DNA from: Bradyrhizobium sp. SSBR45G
GTDB lineage: Bacteria > Pseudomonadota > Alphaproteobacteria > Rhizobiales > Xanthobacteraceae
Length of the DNA: 64,000 nucleotides
Direction of reading: 5' to 3'
NCBI RefSeq assembly: GCF_030159255.1
Contig: NZ_BSCT01000020.1
Span: 62,001 to 126,000, forward strand
Below, piece by piece: positions 52,286-61,397 of this stretch; position 1 is the first letter of the stretch; each line of letters opens with the position of its first letter. The notes beneath the pieces are model-generated. The model searched no databases, was not told the origin of the DNA, and worked only from the letters and a program-made list of their open reading frames with translations. Both the position numbers and the translations under genes were made by a program.

Positions 52286-54127
52286 TCAGGTTGCCTGCCG
52301 GCGCAGGAAGGCCGGGATATCCAAATGGTCGTCTCCCTGTGGCGCCGGGGACACAGCCGCCGGGCGGCCATGTGGATCCAAACCCTGCGGAGCAGGACGG
52401 CGGGCATATTCCGAGACGGGCGATTCGTGGCTCGCAACCTGCTGCGCAACGTTGCGCTGCGGCTTGCGATCCGGCAGCGGCGGCATCTGCGGCATGGCCG
52501 GAGCGGCAGCCCTGCCCGACATCGGCGGCTCGCTGTCCTCATCGCGACGGCCGAGACCGACATTGGCGAGACGCTGCAGCAGCGACATCCGGGTCTTCTG
52601 CGGATGCTCCTCGCCCTCGTCGCCCCTCGCCTGCCGGATCTCGGCCTGGGCCGGCATCGGCAGGTCCTCGAACTTCGGCATGCGCGGCGCGCGGGACGGA
52701 ACCCGCTCCGCGGCCTGCGGGATGAAGGTCTCCGGCGGCGCCGCCGGTTCGACCGGAGCAGCGCGCTGGGCCTCGGGCTCGGGGAACAGCGACGGCTTCT
52801 GCGCAATCGGCCGCACCGTCACATCACCATAGGAGGCTGCCGGCGCCGGGGCCGACGGCGCAGGCTCACTGGCCATTGCGGCGGCCACCGCAGCCAGCGT
52901 GTCGCGTTCGAGATTCGGAGCCGGACGCGGCGCCGGTGCGACCGGCGCAGGCGCCGGGGCGGCAACCGCCGGGGCCTGCGAGGCCTGCTGCTCGAGCTTG
53001 GCGGCGCGTTCGGCCAGCCGCTGATTGTCGGCGCGCAGCCGGGCGGTCAGATCGGCAAGCCGGCTCTCAGGAAGACCCGCATGAGCGGGGGTCGGGGCGG
53101 CGGCAATCGGAGCGACAGCCGCCGCCGGCTGTGCAGTCGTCGTGACGTTCCGATTGAACTGCGCCTGCTCGATGCCGGTGGCGACGACCGAGACGCGGAT
53201 CAGGCCGTCGAGCGATTCGTCGAAGGTGGCGCCGACGATGATGTTGGCGTCCTGGTCGACCTCCTCGCGGATGCGGGTCGCGGCTTCGTCGACCTCGAAC
53301 AGCGTCAGGTCCTTGCCGCCGGTGATCGAGATCAGGAGGCCGCGGGCGCCCTTCATCGAGGAGTCGTCGATCAGCGGGTTGGCGATCGCAGCTTCCGCCG
53401 CGGTCAGCGCGCGCTTCTCGCCCGAGGCTTCGCCGGTGCCCATCATCGCCTTGCCCATCTCACGCATGACGGCGCGGACGTCGGCGAAGTCGAGATTGAT
53501 GAGACCTTCCTTGACCATCAGGTCGGTGATGCAGGCCACGCCGGAATAAAGCACCTGGTCGGCCATCGCGAAGGCGTCGGCGAAGGTGGTCTTCTCGTTG
53601 GCAACCCGGAACAGGTTCTGGTTCGGGATGATCAGCAGCGTGTCGACGACCTTGTGCAGCTCGGAGATCCCCGACTCCGCGGTGCGCATGCGGCGCGCGC
53701 CCTCGAAGTGGAACGGCTTGGTGACGACACCCACCGTCAGGATGTTCATCTCGCGCGCGGTCTTGGCGATGACCGGAGCCGCCCCCGTGCCCGTGCCGCC
53801 GCCCATGCCGGCGGTGACGAACACCATGTTCGCGCCGGAGAGGTGATCGCGGATCTCGTCGATCACCTCCTGCGCGGCGGCGGCACCGACGTCCGGCTGC
53901 GAGCCGGCGCCGAGGCCCTGGGTCACCTGCGTGCCCATCTGGATGATGCGCTGCGCCTTCGACATGGTCAGCGCCTGCGCGTCGGTGTTGGCGACGACGA
54001 AGTCCACGCCCTGCAGACCGGCCGTGATCATGTTGTTCACGGCGTTGCCGCCCGCGCCGCCGACGCCGAACACGGTGATCCGGGGCTTCAGCTCGTGGAT
54101 ATCAGGAGGTGTAATAGTGAGTGCCAT
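52286..54127 (-). CDS. ftsZ: cell division GTPase FtsZ (long-linker form)
   Basis: 613 residues, against about 380-400 in E. coli. The tubulin-like GTPase domain (about 13-320) has FGVGGAGGNAVNNMI, the nucleotide signature GGGTGTG at 109-115 and the T7 loop NLDFADVRAVM. Residues about 335-600 are an Ala/Pro-rich linker with a Glu/Gln helix (LAERAAKLEQQASQAP), and the C-terminal peptide DDHLDIPAFLRRQ would bind FtsA and other partners. ATG 54127 follows GAGAGG. It sits 90 bp after ftsA and ends in its own terminator. The long linker is normal for this group. Confidence 0.97.
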   Translation of the reverse strand: MALTITPPDIHELKPRITVFGVGGAGGNAVNNMITAGLQGVDFVVANTDAQALTMSKAQRIIQMGTQVTQGLGAGSQPDVGAAAAQEVIDEIRDHLSGANMVFVTAGMGGGTGTGAAPVIAKTAREMNILTVGVVTKPFHFEGARRMRTAESGISELHKVVDTLLIIPNQNLFRVANEKTTFADAFAMADQVLYSGVACITDLMVKEGLINLDFADVRAVMREMGKAMMGTGEASGEKRALTAAEAAIANPLIDDSSMKGARGLLISITGGKDLTLFEVDEAATRIREEVDQDANIIVGATFDESLDGLIRVSVVATGIEQAQFNRNVTTTAQPAAAVAPIAAAPTPAHAGLPESRLADLTARLRADNQRLAERAAKLEQQASQAPAVAAPAPAPVAPAPRPAPNLERDTLAAVAAAMASEPAPSAPAPAASYGDVTVRPIAQKPSLFPEPEAQRAAPVEPAAPPETFIPQAAERVPSRAPRMPKFEDLPMPAQAEIRQARGDEGEEHPQKTRMSLLQRLANVGLGRRDEDSEPPMSGRAAAPAMPQMPPLPDRKPQRNVAQQVASHESPVSEYARRPAPQGLDPHGRPAAVSPAPQGDDHLDIPAFLRRQAT

Positions 54128-54217
54128 GATTGCCTCTCGATCACGCGCGCGTGGGTTCGCCCCGGCCGCCGGCCGTGGGTGGTGTTGGTGAAATTCGCAG
54201 GGTGCGGAACTCGGTCA

Positions 54218-55537
54218 TCAGAAGCCCTCGCGTAGCCATCGTCCGACCTTTCCGAAATAGCCGTCGGTTCCTGTCCCGACCTGCCGCGTATGCCGCGGTT
54301 CGACATGTTCGAGGTGGGCGTATTGCGGATAGACCAGCAGCCCGGTCGGGACTGCGAAGGCCGCGTTCTTGGCCTCGTTCGGAAGGCGGCCGAAGCCGAG
54401 CGGACGGCCGACACGCACAGGGCGGTCGAGGATCCGCGTCGCGAGCTCGACCAGACCCGTCAGCTGGGAGGCGCCTCCGCTGAGGACGACGCGCGCCTTG
54501 GGTTCTGCCGCAAAGGGCGAATCCTTCAGCCGGTCGCGGACCATTTCAAAAATCTCCTCTGCGCGGTGCCTGACGATGTTCGCGATGGTGGCGCGGGACA
54601 CGATCTGCGGAACATCCCGCTCGTTGTCACCGGCCGTCGGAACAGACATCAACTCACGCGCGTCGGACCCGCCAGTCAGCACCGTGCCATATAACGTCTT
54701 GATTCGCTCGGCATCTGCAATGCACGCTGATAGTCCGCGCGCAAGATCCATGGTCACGTGATGCCCGCCGAGCGCAAATCCGGAGGCATGTACGAAGCGG
54801 CCACCGGAATAGACCGCGATCGTCGTGGTGCCCGCCCCCATCTCGACCACGGCGGCGCCGAGATCGGCCTCGTCGTCGGTCAGCACCGACAACCCGGCAA
54901 CATACGGGCTCGCCGCCATCGCCTCGACGTTGAGATGGCAGCGCTCGACCACGAGCATCAGGTTCTTGGCCACGGTGGCGTCGGTCGTGACCACGTTCAT
55001 GTCGACGCCGAACTGCCGCGCCAGCATGCCGCGGGGATCACGAATGCCCTTCACGCCGTCGAGCGTGTAGCCGACCGGCAGGGCATGCAGCACGGCCCGG
55101 CCTTCGCCGGTCGCATGGTGCATGCCCGTCGATGTCACGCGGCTGACATCAGCCTGCGTCACGGCGCCGCCGCGAATGTCCGAGGTCGCCTCGATCAGAT
55201 GGCCCATCACGCGGCCGCCGGCGACCGGCAGCAGCACGGACTCGACCCGCACCTTGGCCATGCGCTCGGCCAGCGCGACCGCCTGCCGCACGGCCTGCTC
55301 GCATTCAACCGGATCGACGACGGCGCCGGCCTTGACGCCGCGCGACTGGATCTGGCTGTAGCCGATCAGCTCGACCGCATGGGTGCGGCCGCGCAGAGCA
55401 TCGCTCGGCGGCGCCGGCCTGAGACGCGCGATCATGCAGGCGATCTTGCTGGTGCCGACGTCGAGCGACGCCACCAGCGCGGTGCGCTTCTGGCCCATCG
55501 GGCGCGTCTTCGGAGTCTGGCGATCGAAGCCGGTCAT
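54218..55537 (-). CDS. ftsA: cell division protein FtsA
   Basis: 439-residue actin-like ATPase that tethers FtsZ to the membrane. Phosphate 1 motif SLDVGTSKIACMIARLR, the 1C/SHS2 domain (about 95-180), adenosine motif ARVVLSGGASQLTGLVELA, and the C-terminal amphipathic membrane helix GYFGKVGRWLREGF. The start overlaps the ftsQ stop by four bases (ATGA at 55534-55537), so translation is coupled; the ribosome site would lie inside ftsQ. The gap to ftsZ is 90 bp. Confidence 0.96.
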   Translation of the reverse strand: MTGFDRQTPKTRPMGQKRTALVASLDVGTSKIACMIARLRPAPPSDALRGRTHAVELIGYSQIQSRGVKAGAVVDPVECEQAVRQAVALAERMAKVRVESVLLPVAGGRVMGHLIEATSDIRGGAVTQADVSRVTSTGMHHATGEGRAVLHALPVGYTLDGVKGIRDPRGMLARQFGVDMNVVTTDATVAKNLMLVVERCHLNVEAMAASPYVAGLSVLTDDEADLGAAVVEMGAGTTTIAVYSGGRFVHASGFALGGHHVTMDLARGLSACIADAERIKTLYGTVLTGGSDARELMSVPTAGDNERDVPQIVSRATIANIVRHRAEEIFEMVRDRLKDSPFAAEPKARVVLSGGASQLTGLVELATRILDRPVRVGRPLGFGRLPNEAKNAAFAVPTGLLVYPQYAHLEHVEPRHTRQVGTGTDGYFGKVGRWLREGF

Positions 55538-56589
55538 GCGTCACCGGCCTTCTTCTTGGACTTCTTGTCCTTGAACAGTTCCTCGCGTGCCTTCGCCGCG
55601 TCCTCCGACAGTTGCACCGTCAGCCGGTCCGACAGCCGCATGTCGATCGCGACGATGTCGCGGGAGAACAGCCTGTCGTCCTGGTCGAGCTGGCTTAATG
55701 TCGCCAGCGCATTGCCGACGTCGTTCTCCGGAAGGCGGATGTCGAGCCCGTCCTTGGTGCGCAGGTTCCAGCGCCGTTCGCCGACGAACACGGCGGCCTT
55801 GGTCACGGCGCGCACCTGCGGATAGCGGGCGAGCAGCGCCAGGAAGTCGCGCGCCCGGCTCTCGGCGCCCTTGCCGACCACGAGCGGCAAGGTCAGGAAC
55901 GGTCGCGACACATATTGTTCGAGCACGGCGCCGTCATCGGCGATCACCGAGAGGCGGCCGTCCTGCTGCCACAGCGCGAACGCCTTGCGCTCGACGATGT
56001 CGATCTGCAGCTGGCTGGGAAAGAACTTCTGGACGGTGGCTTCCGCGATCCAGGGATTGGCCTTGAGCCTGTCGCGGACCGCTGACGCATCGAGGAACAG
56101 CAGCGAGGAGCGGCCAGTGACGCCGCCGATCGCGAGGATCTCGTCCTGGGTCAACTGCTTGCGGCCATTGATCGCCACCGCCGTGATGCGGAAGCCTGCC
56201 GCATTGGCCAGGGCGTTGCGCGTGTCCGACAGGGCTGCAATGACGTCCTGGGCGTGGCCGCCCTTGACGATGCCGAACCAGACGCTGCCGAACAGCAGCG
56301 CCACTGTCGCGAGGGTGCCGAGACGGCGCGGCAGATAGCGCTCGACAAATTCGACGAGGCGCGGCGGCGCCTCGCGCTCGACCATCGGCGCGAGCGGAGC
56401 CGTCATGTGGCCGCGATCAGTTCGGGTCGTGCGTCCAGCCCTCGACCGCTTGCCAGCGCCGCGCACCGATCGGAATCGCGGAAGATGGGCTGACACATGC
56501 TCGCGCAGCAGGATTGCCGCGCCAAGGGCAGCGGCTTTCAGGTCAGCTTGAGGCCTCTGCGATCGAGCGAGGCGTCCTGCACCATCCAT
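55534..56589 (-). CDS. ftsQ: cell division protein FtsQ
   Basis: 351 residues. Cytoplasmic N-terminus about 1-90, one transmembrane segment (about 92-112, LGTLATVALLFGSVWFGIVK), POTRA domain (FRITAVAINGRKQLTQDEIL) and a periplasmic beta domain with NPWIAEATVQKFFPSQLQID. It links early and late divisome proteins. I used ATG 56589 because MDGAGRLARSQ followed by QADLKAAALGAAILLREHVS is the N-terminus I recall for Bradyrhizobium FtsQ; an ATG at 56406 would still keep the TM. The Lys-rich C-terminus DKKSKKKAGDA ends four bases into ftsA. Confidence 0.93.
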   Translation of the reverse strand: MDGAGRLARSQRPQADLKAAALGAAILLREHVSAHLPRFRSVRGAGKRSRAGRTTRTDRGHMTAPLAPMVEREAPPRLVEFVERYLPRRLGTLATVALLFGSVWFGIVKGGHAQDVIAALSDTRNALANAAGFRITAVAINGRKQLTQDEILAIGGVTGRSSLLFLDASAVRDRLKANPWIAEATVQKFFPSQLQIDIVERKAFALWQQDGRLSVIADDGAVLEQYVSRPFLTLPLVVGKGAESRARDFLALLARYPQVRAVTKAAVFVGERRWNLRTKDGLDIRLPENDVGNALATLSQLDQDDRLFSRDIVAIDMRLSDRLTVQLSEDAAKAREELFKDKKSKKKAGDA

Positions 56590-56896
56590 TGCACGAGCTC
56601 ATCAACTGTTACGCCCGCAATACTCGCGGACCCACGCCCACAGTCCCGGCCGGCCGGACGTTGGTGACGATCGCGATGCGGTTCGTCACGACAGCTCGAC
56701 CCGGCAGCCGAGCACCACTGAGGCGCCAGCGTTAACCTTCGGACGTCCTGGTAAACAAAAAGTAAAATAGGTCCGGAGAGACGATTTTTTTCTCCGATTT
56801 ATGAGGACCTTGCCCGGAATTCTTAAGCATTTTACAGGTTACAGGAACCACCGGAGGACGCCGGGCCGGGTTCCTGCGGGGCGTCTACCGAACACT
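56590..56896. promoter_or_regulatory. 307-bp gap between ddl and ftsQ, likely ftsQ promoter
   Basis: Unlike the tight cluster around it, this gap is long and partly AT-rich (GTAAACAAAAAGTAAAATAG at 56751-56770). It has two TTAA sequences, GTTAACC at 56731-56737 and CTTAAGC at 56822-56828, which could be CtrA half sites, but no full TTAA-N7-TTAA. A short stem CGGAGA/TCTCCG lies near 56774-56797. Confidence 0.45.
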
Positions 56897-57886
56897 TTAT
56901 CTGCCGATGCGACGTTCGACCAAGGCGATCTGCTGCTGCAGGAAATCGACGAAGGCGATGCCCTGCGCCGCGAGCGCCTTCGGGTACAGCGAGGCCGCGG
57001 TCAGCCCCGGCAGGGTATTGGTCTCGAGATAGACCGGGCCATCGGCGGAGACGATGAAGTCGGTGCGCGAATAGCCGCCGCAGGACAGCGCGCGATGCGC
57101 CTTGATCGCCTCGGCCTGCAGCGCTGCCGTCACCTCCGGACTGAAGCGTCCCGGACAGATCTCCTTCGTCGCTGTGGCGAGGTACTTCGCGAAATAGTTG
57201 AAGGCGCCATCGGCGGGCAGGATCTCGATCGGCGGCAGCGCGATCAGCGAGCCATCGGCCTGTTCGAGCACGCCGCAGGTCGCCTCCGTCCCCGTGACGA
57301 AGGGCTCGATCAGATACGCCTCGGTGGCGGCGGCCGCCTTGACGGCGACGAGGTCCTGGCTGGCGTTGACGAAGATCAGGCCGAAGCTGGAGCCGTCCTT
57401 GACCGGCTTGGCGATCAGCCGGCCGTAGCGCGCGAGCGCAGCTTCGGCATCATCCAGCGCGACGCCCTCAGCCGCGGTCACGCCGCCGAGCACGGCGAAA
57501 CGCTTGGCCGCCACCTTGTCGAAGGCGAGGTGCGAGGCCGCCGAGCCGGATCCGGTGAAGGGGACGCCGCGAAGCTCGCACATCAGTTGCAGCTCGCCGT
57601 TCTCCGCCCGGCCGCCATGCAGTCCGAGCACCAGAACCCGGTCCTCGGCCCTGGCAAGATCGAGCGCCTCGGCGAGAGTCCCGATCCCAGTGCCATCGGC
57701 GGTGAACGGCTCCTCGAACGGCTTGGCATGGGCGACCAGCGCCTTGCCGCTCGCCTGATGCACGGTGTCGTCGGCCTCCCAGAACCACAGCTCCGCCTCG
57801 GGCAGCGCCGCATGCAACGCCTTGGCGGTCGCGACTGAAACGAGGCGCTCCTTGTTGGAGCCGCCAAACAGAATCGTAGTGCGCAT
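56897..57886 (-). CDS. ddl: D-alanine--D-alanine ligase
   Basis: 329 residues, ATP-grasp enzyme making the D-Ala-D-Ala end of the peptidoglycan stem. N-terminal ILFGGSNKERLVSVATA, GLHGGRAENGELQ, ATP-grasp loop KPVKDGSSFGLIFV, and the Mg-binding end DFIVSADGPVYLETNTLPGL (Glu and Asn ligands). The usual motif HGxxGEDG is changed to HGGRAENG, which is a group feature I recall from Bradyrhizobium DdlB rather than a defect. ATG 57886 follows GAGAAG. It is 49 bp after murB on the same strand. Confidence 0.93.
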   Translation of the reverse strand: MRTTILFGGSNKERLVSVATAKALHAALPEAELWFWEADDTVHQASGKALVAHAKPFEEPFTADGTGIGTLAEALDLARAEDRVLVLGLHGGRAENGELQLMCELRGVPFTGSGSAASHLAFDKVAAKRFAVLGGVTAAEGVALDDAEAALARYGRLIAKPVKDGSSFGLIFVNASQDLVAVKAAAATEAYLIEPFVTGTEATCGVLEQADGSLIALPPIEILPADGAFNYFAKYLATATKEICPGRFSPEVTAALQAEAIKAHRALSCGGYSRTDFIVSADGPVYLETNTLPGLTAASLYPKALAAQGIAFVDFLQQQIALVERRIGR

Positions 57887-57935
57887 CAATGTCTTCTCGG
57901 TTGATCTCACGAATGCGGTCGCGACGGCGCCGACG

Positions 57936-58880
57936 TCACTTGAGCAGGCGCGCCGATTCGCTCGCCTTGATTCCAATGCGCTTGATTTCCCACTGCAGCT
58001 CGATGCCCGAATTTGCCTTGACCCGCTCGCGCACGGTCTCGCCGAGCGTCTCGATGTCCTCGGCGGTGGCGCTGCCGGTGTTGATCAGGAAGTTGCAGTG
58101 CATCTCGGAGACCTGAGCGCCGCCGATTTTGAGACCGCGGCAGCCGGCGGCATCGACGAGCTTCCAGGCGGAATGCCCCGGCGGATTCTTGAAGGTCGAG
58201 CCGCCGGTCTTCTCGCGGATCGGCTGGGCGGTCTCGCGATGCGCCTGCACCTCGGCCATGCGCGCCCGGATCGCCTCCGGCGCGGACGGCATCCCTCGAA
58301 AGCGCGCCCCGGTGAAGATCAGCGCGGGATCGGCGCCGCTCGCGCGATAGGTGAACTTCATGTCGGCATTGGTGAAGTGATGCGTCTCGCCCTGGCGGTC
58401 GATCGCGGTCGCCTCGATCAGGATGTCCTTGGTCTCGCCGCCATTGGCGCCGGCATTCATGCGCAATGCGCCGCCGATGGTGCCGGGGATGCCGAACAGG
58501 AACTCGAGGCCCGCAAGGTTCGCGGCGGCCGCGACCTCGGCGACGCGCTTGTCGAGCGCGGCGGTGCCGGCGGTGACGATGTCACCTTCTGCCTTGGCCT
58601 CGCCGAAGGCACGCGGTGCCAGCCGGATCACCACGCCCGACACGCCGCCGTCGCGCACGATCATGTTCGAGCCGACGCCGATGACATGGATCGGCAGCTC
58701 AAGCGGAAGGTGCTTCAGAAAGTAGGCGAGGTCATCGGCATCCGCGGGCGTGAACAGCACCTGCGCCGGTCCGCCGACGCGAAACCAGGTGAGCGGCGCG
58801 AGGCTCTCATTGGCGAGCAGCCGCCCGCGCAACTCCGGCATCGCGGCTTTGAGATCGGACGTGATGTCGGGGAAGCTCAC
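57936..58880 (-). CDS. murB: UDP-N-acetylenolpyruvoylglucosamine reductase
   Basis: 314 residues, type I/II-like MurB flavoenzyme forming UDP-N-acetylmuramic acid with NADPH. FAD motif GVGSNMIVRDGGVSGVVIRL, GLEFLFGIPGTIGGALRMNA, NAGANGGET, and the catalytic end TGGSTFKNPPGHSAWKLVDA (Ser) with SEMHCNFLINTG. I start at the GTG at 58880, just 4 bp after the murC stop with GGGTAG as ribosome site; the first residues SFPDITSDLKAAMPELRGRL match the family. An ATG 39 bp later is possible. Tightly coupled to murC. Confidence 0.95.
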   Translation of the reverse strand: MSFPDITSDLKAAMPELRGRLLANESLAPLTWFRVGGPAQVLFTPADADDLAYFLKHLPLELPIHVIGVGSNMIVRDGGVSGVVIRLAPRAFGEAKAEGDIVTAGTAALDKRVAEVAAAANLAGLEFLFGIPGTIGGALRMNAGANGGETKDILIEATAIDRQGETHHFTNADMKFTYRASGADPALIFTGARFRGMPSAPEAIRARMAEVQAHRETAQPIREKTGGSTFKNPPGHSAWKLVDAAGCRGLKIGGAQVSEMHCNFLINTGSATAEDIETLGETVRERVKANSGIELQWEIKRIGIKASESARLLK

Positions 58881-58884
58881 CGCC

Positions 58885-60288
58885 CTACCCCAGCGCCTTG
58901 AGCTCGTTCGGCAGTGCATAAGCCCATTGCGTGATGTTGCCGGCGCCGAGGCACACGACGAGGTCACCGGGCTTGGCGAGATCCTTGACGATACCGGCGA
59001 GGTCGGCGGCCTTCGGCAGCGGCACCACGTTGCGATGGCCGTGGGCGCGCAGGCCAAGCACGAAATGATCGCGGTCGATGCCCTCGATCGGCGCCTCGCC
59101 GGCCGGATAGACGTCGGCGACGATGACCGCATCGGCATCGTTGAAGCAGGTGCAGAACTCCTCGAACAGCGACTGCAGGCGGGTGTAGCGATGCGGCTGG
59201 ACCACGGCGACGACCTTGCCGTTGGTGGATTCGCGCGCCGCCTTCAGCACCGCCGCGATCTCCACGGGGTGATGACCGTAATCGTCGATGACTGTGACGC
59301 CGTTCCACTCGCCGGTGCGGGTGAAGCGACGCTTGACGCCGCCGAAGCTCGCGATCGCCTTGCGGATCGCCTCGTCGGACAGGCCGAGCTCGCGCGCCAC
59401 GGCAATCGCGGCCGTTGCATTCGAGGCGTTGTGCCGGCCGGGCATCGGCAGCGCGATGTCGGCAATCTCGTGCGTCGCGCCGCTCTTGCGGTCGCGGAAC
59501 ACGACCTTGAAGCTGGAGCCGCCGCCCATCGGCGTCAGATCGACGAGGCGGACATCGGCCTGCGGGTTGACGCCGTAGGTGATGATGCGGCGATCCTCGA
59601 TCTTGCCGACCAGCGCCTGAACCACCGGATGATCGATGCACATTACGGCAAAGCCGTAGAACGGCACGTTCTCGACGAAGGCGCGGAAGGCGTCCTGCAC
59701 GGCGTCGAAGGTCTTGAAGTGATCGAGATGCTCGGGATCGACATTGGTGACGATCGCGACGTCCGCCGGCAGCTTCAGGAAGGTGCCGTCGCTCTCGTCG
59801 GCCTCGACCACCATCCACTCGCCGCCGCCGAGCCGCGCATTGGTGCCATAGGCATTGATGATGCCGCCATTGATGACGGTCGGATCGAGCCCGCCGGCGT
59901 CGAGCAGCGCCGCCACCATCGAGGTCGTCGTGGTCTTGCCATGGGTGCCGGCAATGGCGACGCAGCTCTTCAGCCGCATCAGCTCGGCCAGCATCTCGGC
60001 CCGGCGCACCACGGGGATGCGCTGGGCGCGCGCCGCCATCAGTTCGGGATTGTCGCGCTTGATCGCGGTCGAGACCACGACGACGTCCGCACCCGCCACG
60101 TTCTCGGCCTTGTGGCCGACGCTGACGGTGATGCCCTTCTCGCGCAGCCGCGCGACATTGGCGTTGTCGGAGGCGTCGGAGCCCTGCACCGTGTAGCCGA
60201 GATTGCACAGCACCTCGGCGATGCCGCTCATGCCGATGCCGCCGATCCCGACGAAGTGGATGGGTCCGATCTCGCGCGGCAGTCTCAT
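58885..60288 (-). CDS. murC: UDP-N-acetylmuramate--L-alanine ligase
   Basis: 467 residues, Mur ligase adding L-Ala to UDP-MurNAc in the cytosol. N-terminal IHFVGIGGIGMSGIAEVLCN (UDP-binding loop), ATP loop AIAGTHGKTTTTSMVAALLD, the middle EADESDGTFLKL, and the C-terminal VTVIDDYGHHPVEIAAVLKA. All ligase invariants are present. ATG 60288 is the family start. In most relatives murC follows murG directly; here 1.99 kb with two extra genes lie between them, so murC needs its own promoter in the 60289-60646 gap or read-through. Confidence 0.96.
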   Translation of the reverse strand: MRLPREIGPIHFVGIGGIGMSGIAEVLCNLGYTVQGSDASDNANVARLREKGITVSVGHKAENVAGADVVVVSTAIKRDNPELMAARAQRIPVVRRAEMLAELMRLKSCVAIAGTHGKTTTTSMVAALLDAGGLDPTVINGGIINAYGTNARLGGGEWMVVEADESDGTFLKLPADVAIVTNVDPEHLDHFKTFDAVQDAFRAFVENVPFYGFAVMCIDHPVVQALVGKIEDRRIITYGVNPQADVRLVDLTPMGGGSSFKVVFRDRKSGATHEIADIALPMPGRHNASNATAAIAVARELGLSDEAIRKAIASFGGVKRRFTRTGEWNGVTVIDDYGHHPVEIAAVLKAARESTNGKVVAVVQPHRYTRLQSLFEEFCTCFNDADAVIVADVYPAGEAPIEGIDRDHFVLGLRAHGHRNVVPLPKAADLAGIVKDLAKPGDLVVCLGAGNITQWAYALPNELKALG

Positions 60289-60646
60289 GGGGCGTCTCGT
60301 CTCAAGGGTTCCGGCGCCCCACGGGAGGGACGCAACCGCGAATCATCTGCCCTTCTTGCAAGACATGACCCAGCTGGACAAGTCCGCCGGGGCGGTCAAT
60401 CTCGCCAAATTCGCAGGCTCCCGCCCGATTTTGGCCATTTTTGCGGCATGGTCGCCGGCCGGTGGCAAGCCCCCTTTCCCATGCGAGCGCGACCTTCAGA
60501 CATCGTTAAGCGCGATCTCACGCCGGTCCGTCTCAACAGGATACCTGCAATTTTTGCGCGCTTGCTGCGTCAGTTCGCGTGGCATGAATAGTTGCGATTG
60601 GCGTGCTGAACGCAAATAATACAACCTTTAATGGAGAAATTGGCCA
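60289..60646. promoter_or_regulatory. 358-bp divergent promoter region of murC and the carbonic anhydrase
   Basis: No gene. It must supply a start site for murC on one strand and for the carbonic anhydrase on the other. I see A/T-richer sequence at 60540-60635 (AATAATACAACCTTTAATGG before the + gene) but no assignable operator. Confidence 0.45.
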
Positions 60647-61393
60647 ATGTGCTCGCTGTGTGAAACGCAATCCCGCTCATTGTCCCGCCGTCGGCTGCTC
60701 GGCGGCGGCGCTGTGCTGGCTGCCGCGGTGCTCGGCGCGCTTCCGGCCGTGGCCAAGGACGCCAAGGGCGCCAAGCCGACAGGCGATATCGCGACGCCGC
60801 CCAACGCGATCTCCCCGGATGACGCGATGAAGCGCATCGTCGAAGGCAACGCGCGCTACGTCTCCGGCAACCTCGACAACAAGGATTTCTCTGCCGGCCG
60901 AGCGGCGCGCGCTGCGGCCCAGTACCCGATCGCCGCGATCGTCAGCTGCGCCGATGCCCGGGTCGCGCCGGAGCTGGTGTTCGATCAGGCGCCCGGAGAG
61001 CTGTTCGTGGTCCGCGTCGCCGGCAATTTCGTCAACGACGATGGACTCGCCAGCCTCGAATATGGCGTCAAGTTCCTCGGCACGCCGCTCGTGCTGGTGC
61101 TCGGCCACAGCGGCTGCGGCGCCATCGATGCCACGATCAAGGTGCTGAAGGACGGCACCAAGCTGCCGGGTCACCTCCCCGCATTGATCAATGCGCTCAA
61201 ACCCGGCGTCGAGGCGGCGATCGCAAAGAAGCCTCAGGATCTGCTGGCCGAAGCGACGGCAGAGAACGTACGTAGCAACGTCCGGCGCCTGTCGAGCGCC
61301 AAGCCGATCATCGGCCGCATGGTTGCCGACGGCAAGGTCAAGATCGTCGGCGGTATCTATGACATCGGCTCCGGGCGGGTCACGATGATCTGA
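60647..61393 (+). CDS. exported beta-carbonic anhydrase
   Basis: 248 residues. N-terminal SLSRRRLLGGGAVLAAAVLG looks like a twin-arginine signal (Ser-Arg-Arg-Arg-Leu-Leu), ending near AVAKD at 36-38. The beta-CA zinc site is complete: C101 with D103 and R105 (SCADARV), H154 and C157 (GHSGCGA). It interconverts CO2 and bicarbonate, here probably in the periplasm. Two Cys in the leader (MCSLCETQ) are unusual. It lies on the strand opposite to the division cluster, between murC and murG. GGAG precedes the ATG at slightly long spacing. Confidence 0.9.
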   Translation: MCSLCETQSRSLSRRRLLGGGAVLAAAVLGALPAVAKDAKGAKPTGDIATPPNAISPDDAMKRIVEGNARYVSGNLDNKDFSAGRAARAAAQYPIAAIVSCADARVAPELVFDQAPGELFVVRVAGNFVNDDGLASLEYGVKFLGTPLVLVLGHSGCGAIDATIKVLKDGTKLPGHLPALINALKPGVEAAIAKKPQDLLAEATAENVRSNVRRLSSAKPIIGRMVADGKVKIVGGIYDIGSGRVTMI

Positions 61394-61397
61394 CTCA

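Noticed and set aside
58750..60591. 613-codon plus-strand frame opposite murC
   Set aside because: Shadow; the translation is Asp/Ala/Arg/His-rich and lacks any motif.
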